Assembly (NCBI GenBank): GCA_013216015.1
Contig: JABSOI010000001.1
Location: 1-64,000, forward strand
Reading direction: 5' to 3'
Source of the DNA: Alteromonadaceae bacterium
GTDB lineage: Bacteria > Pseudomonadota > Gammaproteobacteria > Enterobacterales > Alteromonadaceae
DNA length: 64,000 nt
Below are positions 1 to 10,895 of this stretch, one piece after another. Position 1 is the first letter of the stretch. The number at the start of each line of letters is the position of its first letter. The translations under genes and the position numbers were made by a program. The notes below the pieces were generated by a model. That model did no database searches. It worked only from the letters and a program-made list of their open reading frames with translations, and had not been told where the DNA came from.

Positions 1-90
1 AAATCGTATGATGATAAATTGGGAATGTAGCCTAAATATTGCCAAATTGTATGATAGATAATTTGGGAAAAAGTACGATAATAATTTGGT
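1..90. repeat. Imperfect direct repeats just downstream of the RHS gene
   Basis: Three related units of about 20-26 bases lie head to tail at 1-25, 44-69 and about 70-90. They share an approximate pattern of AAAT-GTATGAT-ATAATTTGGGAA. They begin right after the stop of the giant RHS gene and run to the window edge, so the array may continue outside. The minus-strand frame of the RHS gene stays open for 31 codons past its TAG through these repeats, but the translation has no recognisable domain. Function unknown. Confidence 0.55.
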
Positions 91-93
91 CGG

Positions 94-3000
94 CTACACA
101 ATAGCACCAATAAAAGGTTTAATTTTCTTCCATGCTTTACTTAACCAACTATACCCACTTGGATCTATTAAGGTAAGAGGATTATTTCTTACATACGCAT
201 AACGGTTATAACTTTGTGAATCAGTAGGAGCCTGAATAAACGGATCAGCCTGCAAAAACCTCCCCAGCATCGCATCATAAATCCGACCATTCATATGAAT
301 AATACGCCCATTAGTACCAACAGGCTCATGTCCGGTATAACCTCTGATATTCATAGGAACAGAAGCTAATACACTCATGGTATCATCAAGGTCGTAATAT
401 AATAAGCGGTCTACATCTGATGGTATTAACTCTTGTTGCTTTCCAAAAACATCATATTTAAAACGTTTAAGCAATTTTCCTTGTTCATTGGTGATCGCTA
501 CTAATGATCCCAAAATATCTTTATAGAGCCATTTTAGGTGAGCATTTCCTGAACTATAGTAAGTTTGCAACGCTTGACCTGCTATGGCACGTTTGATGTA
601 AGTCTCAGCGGGTAAGCTTTGAGTTTCGCTTTGAATGGTTAATTCCAGCGCACCAACATAGTAGATAACTTGATTACCATTAGTACGTTTATAGCGATTA
701 TTATTGGCATCGTAACTAAAACGGGTTATTTCTCCATCTTCTTCAATATAAGTCGCTTTATTACGCCCACTATAGGTGATATTACGCCAGTTTACGCCAT
801 TTTTTTCCGCCTTTATTTGATTGCCGTTTGCATCGTAAACGAAGCGCTCGGTTACATCATTTTTCTTGCGACTGGTAACTGCATGAAGTGGTTGTGCAGT
901 ACCATTAACACTTTCAGCATATTTATGTGACCAACCATTTTTGCTGTCAAAGTTACCGTTCTTTTTGTAATGGTAAAGCTGTACATTGTTTACTTTTATA
1001 ATGCGGTTTGCATTATCGTAACCAAAGCTTTGCTCTTCCTGTGTGGTCAGGGTGCGTTTGGTAAGATTACCTATGCCGTCATAACCGTAGCTATCTTGCT
1101 GAATGAAATCATCAATGCCGCTGCTGATACCCGAAGTACGGCCGGCATTGTCTGTACTTAATGTTATTGTACGTAAGCCTTTGTTATAACTTGAAACACC
1201 ACCAAAGTTATTAAGTGATAAAGTTTCGCTATAGACACGCCCCAGTTCACCTTCACGTGCTTCTTGCTGTTTCAGCACTTGCCCATGGGCATAATGATAT
1301 TTTATACCGCGTGCTTCAATGAACTCATCTGTGCTTAAGCGACGGTAGTCATCAAACTTTTGCCAAAGTCTTGAATAACTGTCAAAGTTTGACTGTTGAA
1401 TAACGCAACGACTGGCAACAGGATCGGTCAATGTGCTTTGGGTAATACGTAAATCATTGCTGGTACTATTATAAGCAACACCAGCGGTACAATCAGTACT
1501 GTTATCAAGTGATGTTAACACGGCAACATTTCTGCCTAACGCGTCATAGTAATAATTTCTTTGCCACTCGCCGGCACTTTCACTTACTAGTTGATTACTT
1601 GCATATTTCCAAACACTTGTTTGCTCACCTGTTACCTTCTGTTGAATCTTTCGACCTAAATTATCATAACGTATGGTAGTTTTATTTGATCGAGCATCGG
1701 TTTGTTCTTTCATTTGACCTAGCGCATTGTATTTATAGCGCCATGTGCCCATATCCTTATCAATCATCTGCGTTTTACGGCCCAAAATGTCATAGGTATT
1801 TTTTACGGTAACCATCTCATCAGCACTGTTGTGTACAGCAGTAAGCTTGCCCAAACTGTTATATGTGTAACTAAGTTTATTTCCTAAGTTGTCAGTGACA
1901 CTCGTATTTTCGCCTAAGCTATTTAAGGTGGTTATTGTGCTTTGAATGTCTCCAGGTAAATTACCCGACAAAGTGGTTGTATGACTAAGTCCGTCAATCT
2001 CAATGCTTGTGGTGATCCCGGTATTATCATCAATTTCATTGATTAAACGGTCAAAAATGTCATAACTTTTAGTAACAGGTAATAAACCGGGGCCTTCTGT
2101 TGAAATAGGCCGGCCATAACTATCAAAGAGTTGATAACTGCTGTGAGTTGATCCCAACACGTTCACAACATCTTTTTGGAAAACTCTTCCTGCCATGTCC
2201 ATGTAAGTTGTTTGCAATATTTCACCATTTTTACTACTGGCAACCTGCATGTAACAATTAGCAAATACACAAGCCTGATTCAACTTGGCTGATTGGCTTC
2301 CACTTGCATTATAGGAATAAACCAGCGTACCAAAAGTGTCATAAACCATTGCAGATTCAACACCATCAACATTACTTATTTTGGTCGGTTGACCTAAAGC
2401 ATTTCTTGAAAGGACCGTTTTACTGGTAAAACTATTATTACTGACACTGGTTGGATATCGCCCTTCATCGTCAAAGTTCGTAGTAACAGCACGGTTAATT
2501 GTTTCATCACAACCAGCTTTATTGGTTACCCTTCCTTTGATTTTGTTGCCCCACGTATCATAAGTATGGGTAGTTTTAAGATAAGTACTGCAATCGCCGT
2601 CAGGTTCAACGACCTCTTGCCATAACATATCTTCACTTTGATGCCCTTGTGAGTAGTAAGTAAAAGCGCTTTCTCTGGTGATATCTGCTTGACCTTCACG
2701 GCTATGCACTACCTTGGCATGAGATAAACGCCCTGCTTTAATGTATTCATTAGACACATTGGTTTGACTTAACCAGTCACTTAAAACGACAAGGTTTTGC
2801 TCTTCCTCAGAATAAATCGGCAGAGGGAAGATTTGTGGATAGGTTGTATACCAAGAACCAGCATGCTCCATAAAATCGGCTGAGCTGCTTTTTAAATATG
2901 AACTAGTAATTGTTTGGGTAACATCCCCTGCATTATTTTGCTTTTGTAAAATTTGATTACATATATAACCGCTTATACTTAAATTTTCGTTACTGCCACG

Positions 3001-6000
3001 ACTAACATTAGCCTGACAACTACGAGTATCATCAGCAAAAATTCGATAATAAGCCGTACCCTCATTTAAACCCTCATTGATAATTAACTTGTAGTGACTT
3101 CCGTTTTCACTGATTGCAGCATTGAGCCCACTTAAAAATTGTTGACCATGCGCAACCATACCTATATACGGAAAATCTTGCTTAAATTTAGTCGTATTGG
3201 TTAATGTTTCCCCGTCCTTTTTTGAGGTGATAATAATTTCATTAAAACCTAACCAACCACGGCCACCAAGCTGAGTTTGCGCCCCCTTGTACTTATATTG
3301 AACTATTGAAGTGGCATAAACATCAGCGCTGCTAGGTGTAACACTGGTAACTGATTGCACCAGCGGCATATTCCCTATTATATCTAAGGTTCTGGCGCGA
3401 CCTGCTGAGTCTTGAAGGTTAGCTTTGTTTCCTTTTTCATATAAAGTCTCATCACTCATACTGCCGTATTGAATACTGGTATTTAAACCATTTACTTGTG
3501 TTACCTCCTCAAGTAAACCCGGTATAGTCGGCGCGTAGACATTCATGTGAGAGATCACACTTTTGCTTCGTTTTATAATGAAGTCTTGTCTTCCGTCATT
3601 ATCCCAATCAGTGAAATAAGCACTATCTCCGGCTTCAATATTGATTGAGTCAGTAATTAATGCTTCATTATTAAAGATGAAGTCATTATCTTTTGGTGAC
3701 CACTCAACAGCGTACCAGGAATTATTGGCATACATAACAATATCGATATTACCATCGAGATCAATATCCGTTAATGCAGGTGAAATATCGCTACTGAACT
3801 TAATATCTACTGTTTGTGGTAAATATTCAGAAGTAAAGTTACTGCTGTTATTGGAAGCATTTTCTTTGTTACCTTTATTTCCTTTGTTAAGGAATACTTG
3901 CCAACGTTTATAATCAGTGTTGTAGAGCAATATATCCGTATAACCATCTCCATTTAAATCGGCGGTAATTAACGAATGCCCACGTACACGAATTTTATTG
4001 TATAAGCTTAAATCATCTCCATTACTGGTAAATAGTTGAAGCTTGTCTCCCTTGGTATCTCCTTTACAAGTATTTTCACAAGCCCATGCGATAATATCAC
4101 CACGTCCGTCACCATTAAAATCACTTGCATACCATCCACCTTTGAACATGTCACCTTTTTTAATTCTCCATGTGCCATTTCCCGAAAAATCATCAAGGGT
4201 AAACATTCTTGAATATGATTGCTCTGAGGCTTTCCAATAATTGATTTTAATTTTATCTTCAAAATTAGAGATTAAATCGTTATGGCCATCACCATCAAAG
4301 TCAAAACTTCTTAAAGATTCGTTATGCTTATTTGTATAATCATCAATAGCGACAGGTTGATTTAACTTTCCATCAGTAAAGGTAATTTTTTCCCAGAAAT
4401 CAGTAAAATAATCTTTATCATCATAATCCTGAACCATAACCAATATCTCTAACCAGCCGTCATTATCGGTGTCGGTTAAAACCATAGGCACGTTATCGTT
4501 TTTAGTATCTATCTGAAAACTAATACATTCAGGCTTAGCACTTAACTTCACACAAAGCTCATATGTTTTCTTTTTCAAGTGCTCCAGAGTAATAAGATCA
4601 TTTTCTCCATCAGAGTTAACATCCTGAACAATAGCACCAGCCAAATCATTCGTCCCATTGAATAAATTGCTTGTTTGAGCGAACATTCCTTCAGATGAAT
4701 CTAAGGTTGGACGATAAGTAAAATCTATCGGTTGCTTACAAACAGTACCTCTACATTCTTTAATGGAGGTCAGCTCCCGCTTGTCAATAGAGTTTGTCTG
4801 ATACTCTAAAAGATAATCACGTATATTTTCATTATTGTGGTTATATACCTCAATACTGGTTAATTCAGCATTTGATGTGACTAACTCCCCTTTTAAGTAG
4901 GTTGATGTACGAACACGTCCCGCCTGGTAATTTAAAACAACGCTATTGCCACTATATTCAATACTTGACAGCACAATTTCATTTTCTCCTATGCCATCAT
5001 GCTGATAACTGTAATTAATGGTATTGCTGCTATTTTCTAAATTATCTGTCGTAGTACTTAATAACCAGGTTAAGATCACGCCATCTCTCACATCCGTAGA
5101 ATTAGTAGTACCACCATAAATTCTTGTACTTCCGTCAAGTCCTTTTACTTTAAAAATAGTTTCAGTATCAGTATTACCAGTCTCTAAGGTGATCTTTAAT
5201 CCGTTGTCTATCTCTGTACGATAATGTGCGCCTATAGTTCCTTCAACAGGGTTACTGCTATCATCATGAGAAACAAGGATCAGGCGTTGACCATCTAGAC
5301 AGTAACGATCATTTTCATCAAAACTTAAAGGAGAAAACTGACCATCAACTACTTGAGTTTGCCGACAACGACTGACAGCAGATCCTGCTGAAACAACCCA
5401 GCCAACACCTGCACTCGATTCACCCCGTTGACTGTCGTAAGACAAAGATAAAGAAGGCGTTACGCCCGCAATACCAGAAGGTAAAGCAATTGGCAGGTTA
5501 AAACTGGCAGAACCATTTTCAGTTACACGAAAATTACCAGAAGTTAACAAAAATCTTGCTGAAGCGTCGATAAGTGACTTAGAAGGTGCGTTCATAGGAG
5601 CAACGGTTTGCGTGGCACTTTCTGGCGTTACAGCGCCTTCTTTAAAGCTGTCTTGAACAATTACTTCTACATAATTAGAAAACTGACCACAAATTTCACC
5701 CACACAAGCCTGAACCTGATAGCGATAGTTAGCTGCCGTTTTAATCAGTTTTAAACTATCCGTTTGTAAATTTTCTGCTATTGTAATAAATTCAGCCTCA
5801 TCTACCGATTCTTCTATTTTGTAATGAGTAGGTTGGGCATCAGAAGTTATATTTAACGTAAATTCACCTAAAACTGGATCTGTGGCTGTCATTTCAGGAA
5901 TGGCAATTTCAGTATCTTGTGGATCTAACGGGTTAAAGCCTTGTTCAATTTCAAATTGATCGTTATAACCATCACCGTCTGAGTCACCTTGAAATTCACA

Positions 6001-9000
6001 ATCATGGCCTAATTGGCAATCACCATAAAAATAATAAAGCACTGCTAATACTGAGTTATCTGCATAATCACCGTATTCTGTTGAACCAACCAGAGAAACA
6101 ACAACCGCTGCACGTGCATAACCTGCGTCCAGTTGCGCCAGCCAATGCGCTGTATCATGACCCGCTATCAAATCAGGTTCGCCGTTTGGAAATAATAAAG
6201 CGTATAGTTTATTTAAAAAAACATTATTGCTATCGGTTTTAGGTAAGTTAATTTTTCCTTGATCGGAATCTAAAAATGCCTGAGCAATTTCGTCCAAACT
6301 CATGCCCATATATTTAGCATAAGCGAAAAAAGTTAACTCTCTTTTTGTAGGAGAACGATGTAATACGGCAAAGAACATTCGGGCAATAACTTTAATTTGG
6401 GGTACTTCTCCCTGATCTGGCTGCCAATTATCAATTTTATCGAGTGATTCACGAATTAACGATGAATCAATATCTTGCCAGCGCAATGCCTGGGTACCAA
6501 TATCACGTCTATCGATGATATGGATTTGTTGATCATCAGTAGTGACATACAGTAATCCGTCACCAGACAGCGTAGGTTTCTGACTAATACCGGCTGGGAA
6601 TGGGTATTGCCATTGAATATCACCATTTTCAGCATTAATGGCATACAAAGACCGATCCATAGAACCAACATATAATTGATCAGCCTCATCTAACTCAGCA
6701 GAAGCAATTATTTCCCCTCTGGTTTTGGTTTTCCATAACAAACGCCCATATTGATTTAAAGCGTAAAAATTATGATCCTTAGAACCCACATAAATAATAT
6801 CTTCCCGGTTACTGTTTTTACTCAGCGTTGGGGCAGCCACCACATCACCACCTGTGACATATGGCCAACCAACATTGATTTCTCCACTTTCAGGTTTTAG
6901 AGAATAAATATTGTGATCAATACCAACATAAATAGCATTATTGTCACTCAAGGTAGGTGCGCTATTGATCAAATCAAATCGTTCATTTGAACCGGTATTA
7001 TCCAGTACAATTGAAGCTGATTTAGCGTTAATAATAGAATTGCTCACCTCAATAGTAATACCACCATTACTAAGCCCTTCCCTGATCCGTTTATTTGTCT
7101 TAACTTTTAAGGTGTTATCATCTACCGAAATCAAGTCTGTTTCTGAAAAACTAAAGCTTTCGGTACTATTTCTTACTTGAATGCTCACTCTACTTTTGTC
7201 TGTTAATGCAACTCCCTTTAACACTAAACAGTTAGCCCCACACGTACTGTCAAAATAATCATTAAACTCAGCATTTTGCAGATAAGGCGCCTGATGATTA
7301 ATGGTCATCTGCTGGCCTGTAGTACAAATCTTTTGAAAGTTACAAGCTTTCAGTTGATAGCTATAATTCCCCACGTTAGGCATATTCTGAAAATATTCTG
7401 TAATATTAGTTCCTGAACCACCACTTAAGCGCCCCCAGTTTGGACGGTTCAATGAACCCGTACTGCCCCATAGTTCATAGTATGCTGTAACACCTGTTTT
7501 TTGGGCCCACTTCAAGCGATAACTTCCGGCTTGCTGTAACGATATATTTTTAAATTCAGGTGCCGATGGGCTTGATTCCACAATATCAACAATAATGGAT
7601 TTACATTTTGAACCTGTTCCTATGGCACTTTTTAAAATTTTACCCTTATAATCATAATTATAAGCTTGTGCGCAATAGGTATATTTTCCATTTTCTTTAG
7701 CTTTTTTATATAACCGAATTGTAGAGGTTACGGCAGTTGTTTTACTGATATATTTTTGAACACCATTCTTGTATTTTTCGTACCAGAAATACCCTTTTGC
7801 TCCAGCTGTCATATTTAATGCAACAGTATATCTACCACTGGACGAGATAGATTTAGAAAAAGTTTTAACCGAGGGTACTGAAGGTTTTGCTTTTTTTATA
7901 TTAACCGTTACAGGTGCGCTGTGCCGACTAATTCGACCACCACAATCTGTTGCAACAGCCGTTAAGCTATGCTCTGGTCCATTACCAACTCTGATATAAG
8001 CGGTTATCTTATCAGTAATTTTATTATTTGTAGCTGAACAACTTCTTTTAACCGTTTTAGTAAGTACACCATCAAGATAAAATTTTACTTGTTTTAATTT
8101 CCCATTCAAACTGTTGGTTAATGATTGTGTTTGTGCGGTTACTCTAATTGATTTTCCTGCGTCAAAACTACTCCCCACACTTGGCGATGTAATACGAGTT
8201 CCTTGACCCGTATAAGTAAGTATTTTTACCGGAGATGAAAAAGAACTTTGACCTATTTTGTCAGTAACTTCTGCATAAATATGGTAACTACCCGCAGACA
8301 ATTTTACCTGCCAGGAACCCTTACATTTCTTACCTGATTTGACATAACAACTTCTGATTTTATTATCACAAGATGTATGTTTCGACTTAACTGCTGAGTA
8401 ACAAACTTTCACAGTAAGATTTTTTGACTTGTCATCATCAATAGGGGTTACAGTGTAAGCAATGGTTTCTGGATTACTCTTGCTGTCAGCTGTTAACAGC
8501 GTATATTTGTCTACACTAATGGAAACCGTGGGTTTTTGATCAATAGTAACTTTAATTACTTTAGATTTCACAGCCCCATGACCATCATCAGCCAATGCCC
8601 AAACATAGGAATCTTTATCAAGTTCAATAGTAGTAGAACAAGCTTGTTTCGATTTTTCTTTACAGCTATGTGCTATTTTTTGGCAATCATTCTTATTTTT
8701 GCTGCTATGGCAAAAAGTAATCGAACTTAACTGGTTATTTTTATCTTTATCATTATCTGTAGCGGTAGCTGTTAAAGTTAACGATTCATTGTATGAAAGA
8801 GTTGTTTTATTGGTTGAAAATTTAAGTGTAGGTTTAGTATTCGATTCTTTAACGGTAATACTTTTATAAACCAAAGGGCTTTTGTTGCCAAATTTGTCTG
8901 TTGCCTGAATTTTGAACTGGTATTTCCCTACAGTGTTCGCTTTCCATTTAAAAGTACATGATAAATTTTCTTTCAGCGAATAAGAACTACTCCATGCACT

Positions 9001-9597
9001 GTAAGATGAAGGACAAGCTTTTGCCAAAACCCAATTTATCAGACTATTTCCATTGTATTCACCCTTCCATATGTTTACTTGAATTAGATCTTTACCTTTA
9101 TCATGAGCTTTAGCTGTTAAATTTAATTCCGAATTTAAATTCACTTTTAGCGGCGGATTAGGTTCAAATTTTATTGTTGGGAGACTAGAATTAACTACGG
9201 TTAAAGTTTTTGTGCATTTATAACTTTTAGAATGAGAATAATATGAATTTGCATTCATACTTCCAACATGTGTTACAACAATACTATTAGTACCTAAATG
9301 AGCTGATGATGGCGTGAACTTACCGGAAGTAATAGAATAAAAACTTCCTTTTAAACGCAAAGAAGTCCAGTTATATAATGGACCATATATACTCGAAGTG
9401 TTTATTCGTGTAGGTAAATCTAAACTTCCTGATTTACCTACTTCTAACGTAACCTTATTTTTTGAGTTACACACCTCAGTGAAAAATCCATCAGCCATGA
9501 CTTCTGTAGTGAATATCAAACTCATCAACGCAAACAAGGCAAATAGGTTTGTTAAGTTACACAATGGTTGACTTAACCGGGCAATATAATACTTCAT
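94..9597 (-). CDS. Giant secreted SpvB / FG-GAP / RHS-repeat protein without a toxin tip
   Basis: The protein is about 3,167 aa. The ATG at 9597 is chosen because AAGGA lies 8 bases upstream; earlier in-frame starts (9630, 9606, 9603) lack this. Residues 1-24 or so form a signal peptide ending near VMA. In order: Ig-like and fibronectin-like repeats (to about 880), a PQQ/WD-like propeller (about 880-1040), a DUF4214-like segment with a DxDGDGxxD calcium-type loop (about 1055-1220), an SpvB-type domain (from about 1340), at least seven FG-GAP/VCBS motifs of the form DxNGDGxxD (about 1650-2010), YD repeats, and the RHS-associated core near the end (GRFLQADP, NRYAYVRNNP, DPSG). Only about 18 residues follow DPSG, ending in a short cationic-hydrophobic tail. 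RHS proteins of the polymorphic-toxin type carry a toxin domain there, so this one is toxinless or truncated. It is the last gene of a leftward group of three. Role unknown; a secreted surface shell or adhesin is an inference. Confidence 0.9.
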   Translation of the reverse strand: MKYYIARLSQPLCNLTNLFALFALMSLIFTTEVMADGFFTEVCNSKNKVTLEVGKSGSLDLPTRINTSSIYGPLYNWTSLRLKGSFYSITSGKFTPSSAHLGTNSIVVTHVGSMNANSYYSHSKSYKCTKTLTVVNSSLPTIKFEPNPPLKVNLNSELNLTAKAHDKGKDLIQVNIWKGEYNGNSLINWVLAKACPSSYSAWSSSYSLKENLSCTFKWKANTVGKYQFKIQATDKFGNKSPLVYKSITVKESNTKPTLKFSTNKTTLSYNESLTLTATATDNDKDKNNQLSSITFCHSSKNKNDCQKIAHSCKEKSKQACSTTIELDKDSYVWALADDGHGAVKSKVIKVTIDQKPTVSISVDKYTLLTADSKSNPETIAYTVTPIDDDKSKNLTVKVCYSAVKSKHTSCDNKIRSCYVKSGKKCKGSWQVKLSAGSYHIYAEVTDKIGQSSFSSPVKILTYTGQGTRITSPSVGSSFDAGKSIRVTAQTQSLTNSLNGKLKQVKFYLDGVLTKTVKRSCSATNNKITDKITAYIRVGNGPEHSLTAVATDCGGRISRHSAPVTVNIKKAKPSVPSVKTFSKSISSSGRYTVALNMTAGAKGYFWYEKYKNGVQKYISKTTAVTSTIRLYKKAKENGKYTYCAQAYNYDYKGKILKSAIGTGSKCKSIIVDIVESSPSAPEFKNISLQQAGSYRLKWAQKTGVTAYYELWGSTGSLNRPNWGRLSGGSGTNITEYFQNMPNVGNYSYQLKACNFQKICTTGQQMTINHQAPYLQNAEFNDYFDSTCGANCLVLKGVALTDKSRVSIQVRNSTESFSFSETDLISVDDNTLKVKTNKRIREGLSNGGITIEVSNSIINAKSASIVLDNTGSNERFDLINSAPTLSDNNAIYVGIDHNIYSLKPESGEINVGWPYVTGGDVVAAPTLSKNSNREDIIYVGSKDHNFYALNQYGRLLWKTKTRGEIIASAELDEADQLYVGSMDRSLYAINAENGDIQWQYPFPAGISQKPTLSGDGLLYVTTDDQQIHIIDRRDIGTQALRWQDIDSSLIRESLDKIDNWQPDQGEVPQIKVIARMFFAVLHRSPTKRELTFFAYAKYMGMSLDEIAQAFLDSDQGKINLPKTDSNNVFLNKLYALLFPNGEPDLIAGHDTAHWLAQLDAGYARAAVVVSLVGSTEYGDYADNSVLAVLYYFYGDCQLGHDCEFQGDSDGDGYNDQFEIEQGFNPLDPQDTEIAIPEMTATDPVLGEFTLNITSDAQPTHYKIEESVDEAEFITIAENLQTDSLKLIKTAANYRYQVQACVGEICGQFSNYVEVIVQDSFKEGAVTPESATQTVAPMNAPSKSLIDASARFLLTSGNFRVTENGSASFNLPIALPSGIAGVTPSLSLSYDSQRGESSAGVGWVVSAGSAVSRCRQTQVVDGQFSPLSFDENDRYCLDGQRLILVSHDDSSNPVEGTIGAHYRTEIDNGLKITLETGNTDTETIFKVKGLDGSTRIYGGTTNSTDVRDGVILTWLLSTTTDNLENSSNTINYSYQHDGIGENEIVLSSIEYSGNSVVLNYQAGRVRTSTYLKGELVTSNAELTSIEVYNHNNENIRDYLLEYQTNSIDKRELTSIKECRGTVCKQPIDFTYRPTLDSSEGMFAQTSNLFNGTNDLAGAIVQDVNSDGENDLITLEHLKKKTYELCVKLSAKPECISFQIDTKNDNVPMVLTDTDNDGWLEILVMVQDYDDKDYFTDFWEKITFTDGKLNQPVAIDDYTNKHNESLRSFDFDGDGHNDLISNFEDKIKINYWKASEQSYSRMFTLDDFSGNGTWRIKKGDMFKGGWYASDFNGDGRGDIIAWACENTCKGDTKGDKLQLFTSNGDDLSLYNKIRVRGHSLITADLNGDGYTDILLYNTDYKRWQVFLNKGNKGNKENASNNSSNFTSEYLPQTVDIKFSSDISPALTDIDLDGNIDIVMYANNSWYAVEWSPKDNDFIFNNEALITDSINIEAGDSAYFTDWDNDGRQDFIIKRSKSVISHMNVYAPTIPGLLEEVTQVNGLNTSIQYGSMSDETLYEKGNKANLQDSAGRARTLDIIGNMPLVQSVTSVTPSSADVYATSIVQYKYKGAQTQLGGRGWLGFNEIIITSKKDGETLTNTTKFKQDFPYIGMVAHGQQFLSGLNAAISENGSHYKLIINEGLNEGTAYYRIFADDTRSCQANVSRGSNENLSISGYICNQILQKQNNAGDVTQTITSSYLKSSSADFMEHAGSWYTTYPQIFPLPIYSEEEQNLVVLSDWLSQTNVSNEYIKAGRLSHAKVVHSREGQADITRESAFTYYSQGHQSEDMLWQEVVEPDGDCSTYLKTTHTYDTWGNKIKGRVTNKAGCDETINRAVTTNFDDEGRYPTSVSNNSFTSKTVLSRNALGQPTKISNVDGVESAMVYDTFGTLVYSYNASGSQSAKLNQACVFANCYMQVASSKNGEILQTTYMDMAGRVFQKDVVNVLGSTHSSYQLFDSYGRPISTEGPGLLPVTKSYDIFDRLINEIDDNTGITTSIEIDGLSHTTTLSGNLPGDIQSTITTLNSLGENTSVTDNLGNKLSYTYNSLGKLTAVHNSADEMVTVKNTYDILGRKTQMIDKDMGTWRYKYNALGQMKEQTDARSNKTTIRYDNLGRKIQQKVTGEQTSVWKYASNQLVSESAGEWQRNYYYDALGRNVAVLTSLDNSTDCTAGVAYNSTSNDLRITQSTLTDPVASRCVIQQSNFDSYSRLWQKFDDYRRLSTDEFIEARGIKYHYAHGQVLKQQEAREGELGRVYSETLSLNNFGGVSSYNKGLRTITLSTDNAGRTSGISSGIDDFIQQDSYGYDGIGNLTKRTLTTQEEQSFGYDNANRIIKVNNVQLYHYKKNGNFDSKNGWSHKYAESVNGTAQPLHAVTSRKKNDVTERFVYDANGNQIKAEKNGVNWRNITYSGRNKATYIEEDGEITRFSYDANNNRYKRTNGNQVIYYVGALELTIQSETQSLPAETYIKRAIAGQALQTYYSSGNAHLKWLYKDILGSLVAITNEQGKLLKRFKYDVFGKQQELIPSDVDRLLYYDLDDTMSVLASVPMNIRGYTGHEPVGTNGRIIHMNGRIYDAMLGRFLQADPFIQAPTDSQSYNRYAYVRNNPLTLIDPSGYSWLSKAWKKIKPFIGAIV

Positions 9598-9608
9598 GTT
9601 CATCATCC

Positions 9609-10712
9609 TTAATTCAATGTCTGTGACCAAACTGCCTTAGTTTGTGCTGGTTGTTCGTTGTATTGAGTCGATTCAGTTGAGAAAGCATTAGTTATGACAT
9701 TAATACTTTTACTAACAAAAGACTCTTCTGTGGGTAATGGATAAGCAACAAAATCATTCGTTTGGGTACGAACAATTATTTGCCTGGTAAGTGAATTTAT
9801 TTGTGGTGAGGTTAACACTCTAATACTTTTTTGATTAAGCAATAATTGCTGACTGCCTATTAACTGAATATTTTCACTTTCAAAAGGGGAAAACTCATGC
9901 AATATGCCTGTGACATCAATTTGGAACAACCTTGGTGTTGAACTTTGTATTGAAGAAAAGATCCCATCTTCGATATAAACCGCAGGGCCAGCAATTGCGT
10001 TATTATCTAGATCAATACAACTCAATGCCTTAGTATCTATTTTTAATCTGCAAAATTGACCCGCTACATTGGTATCTATAAGACTAGATTTACTTAATGC
10101 GAAAAAGATAAACGATTCACCATTATCATTGGTCAAATAAAGAGGTTTATTCGCAATTAAACCTTGTAAATCAATCGACCAAATAATTTTCCCTTCATCT
10201 GATACACGATGTAATTTTTTCTGAAAATCAGCAATATAATTATGATTGTTTTTACCCACAAGCAACGAACGTTCTATAGGTTCTAAATCTAATTCATAAA
10301 GAGGTTGTAAATAAATACTAGGTTCAGGCTTAACTTTATCTGGTGCTGTGACTGGCTTGATAATAGTTAATTCTTGACTAGCTTGAGAACCAGAGCCTGA
10401 AGCAATTAAAGTGAATTTTGTTATATCAGCTGTAGAGACCCATATATCGCCCTTCGATGATAAATTCTCATATTTTGCGCCCTTGGAACTTAATAACTTT
10501 ATGTTACTGGCTCCTATAATATCCCAGGAAATTTTAATATCATTATTCAAACCATATTCTGGATAATCCTCAGGCGTAGAATACATGCTTTCTATATTTT
10601 CAGATTGAAAGCTTCTGATTTGTACAGGAGTATTTGCCCATGCATTTTCTGCAAAAACAAATTGAGTTAATAGTAAGGTGAAAATAATCCCTTGGTTAAG
10701 AATAGAAAGCAT
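9609..10712 (-). CDS. Secreted PQQ-propeller-like protein, partner of the RHS gene
   Basis: The protein is 367 aa from the ATG at 10712, which has AAGGA 7 bases upstream. A TTG six bases earlier sits too close to that site. An N-terminal hydrophobic segment followed by VFAENAWA looks like a signal peptide. The rest has repeated strand-rich units such as LLVGKNNHNYIADF and GKIIWSIDLQG, resembling the PQQ-like propeller units inside the downstream giant protein. No catalytic motif is recognised. Its stop lies 11 bases before the RHS start, so the two are very probably co-transcribed and translationally linked. A scaffold or cofactor for the RHS protein is an inference from position and shared repeat style. 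Confidence 0.75.
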   Translation of the reverse strand: MLSILNQGIIFTLLLTQFVFAENAWANTPVQIRSFQSENIESMYSTPEDYPEYGLNNDIKISWDIIGASNIKLLSSKGAKYENLSSKGDIWVSTADITKFTLIASGSGSQASQELTIIKPVTAPDKVKPEPSIYLQPLYELDLEPIERSLLVGKNNHNYIADFQKKLHRVSDEGKIIWSIDLQGLIANKPLYLTNDNGESFIFFALSKSSLIDTNVAGQFCRLKIDTKALSCIDLDNNAIAGPAVYIEDGIFSSIQSSTPRLFQIDVTGILHEFSPFESENIQLIGSQQLLLNQKSIRVLTSPQINSLTRQIIVRTQTNDFVAYPLPTEESFVSKSINVITNAFSTESTQYNEQPAQTKAVWSQTLN

Positions 10713-10895
10713 AAACAATTCCTTTTGTCTTTATGATTCAGTCGTTAAACTGTGTAATATCTAATAATTAATATCTAGTAAATAATGTCTAATAAGTAAA
10801 AACGAAAAACATTTAAAAATCAATCTGATGACTTGGCACTGTTAAACGATTTTATTCATAATGTGATCATCAGTAGTCAGTATTTTATTAATGCA

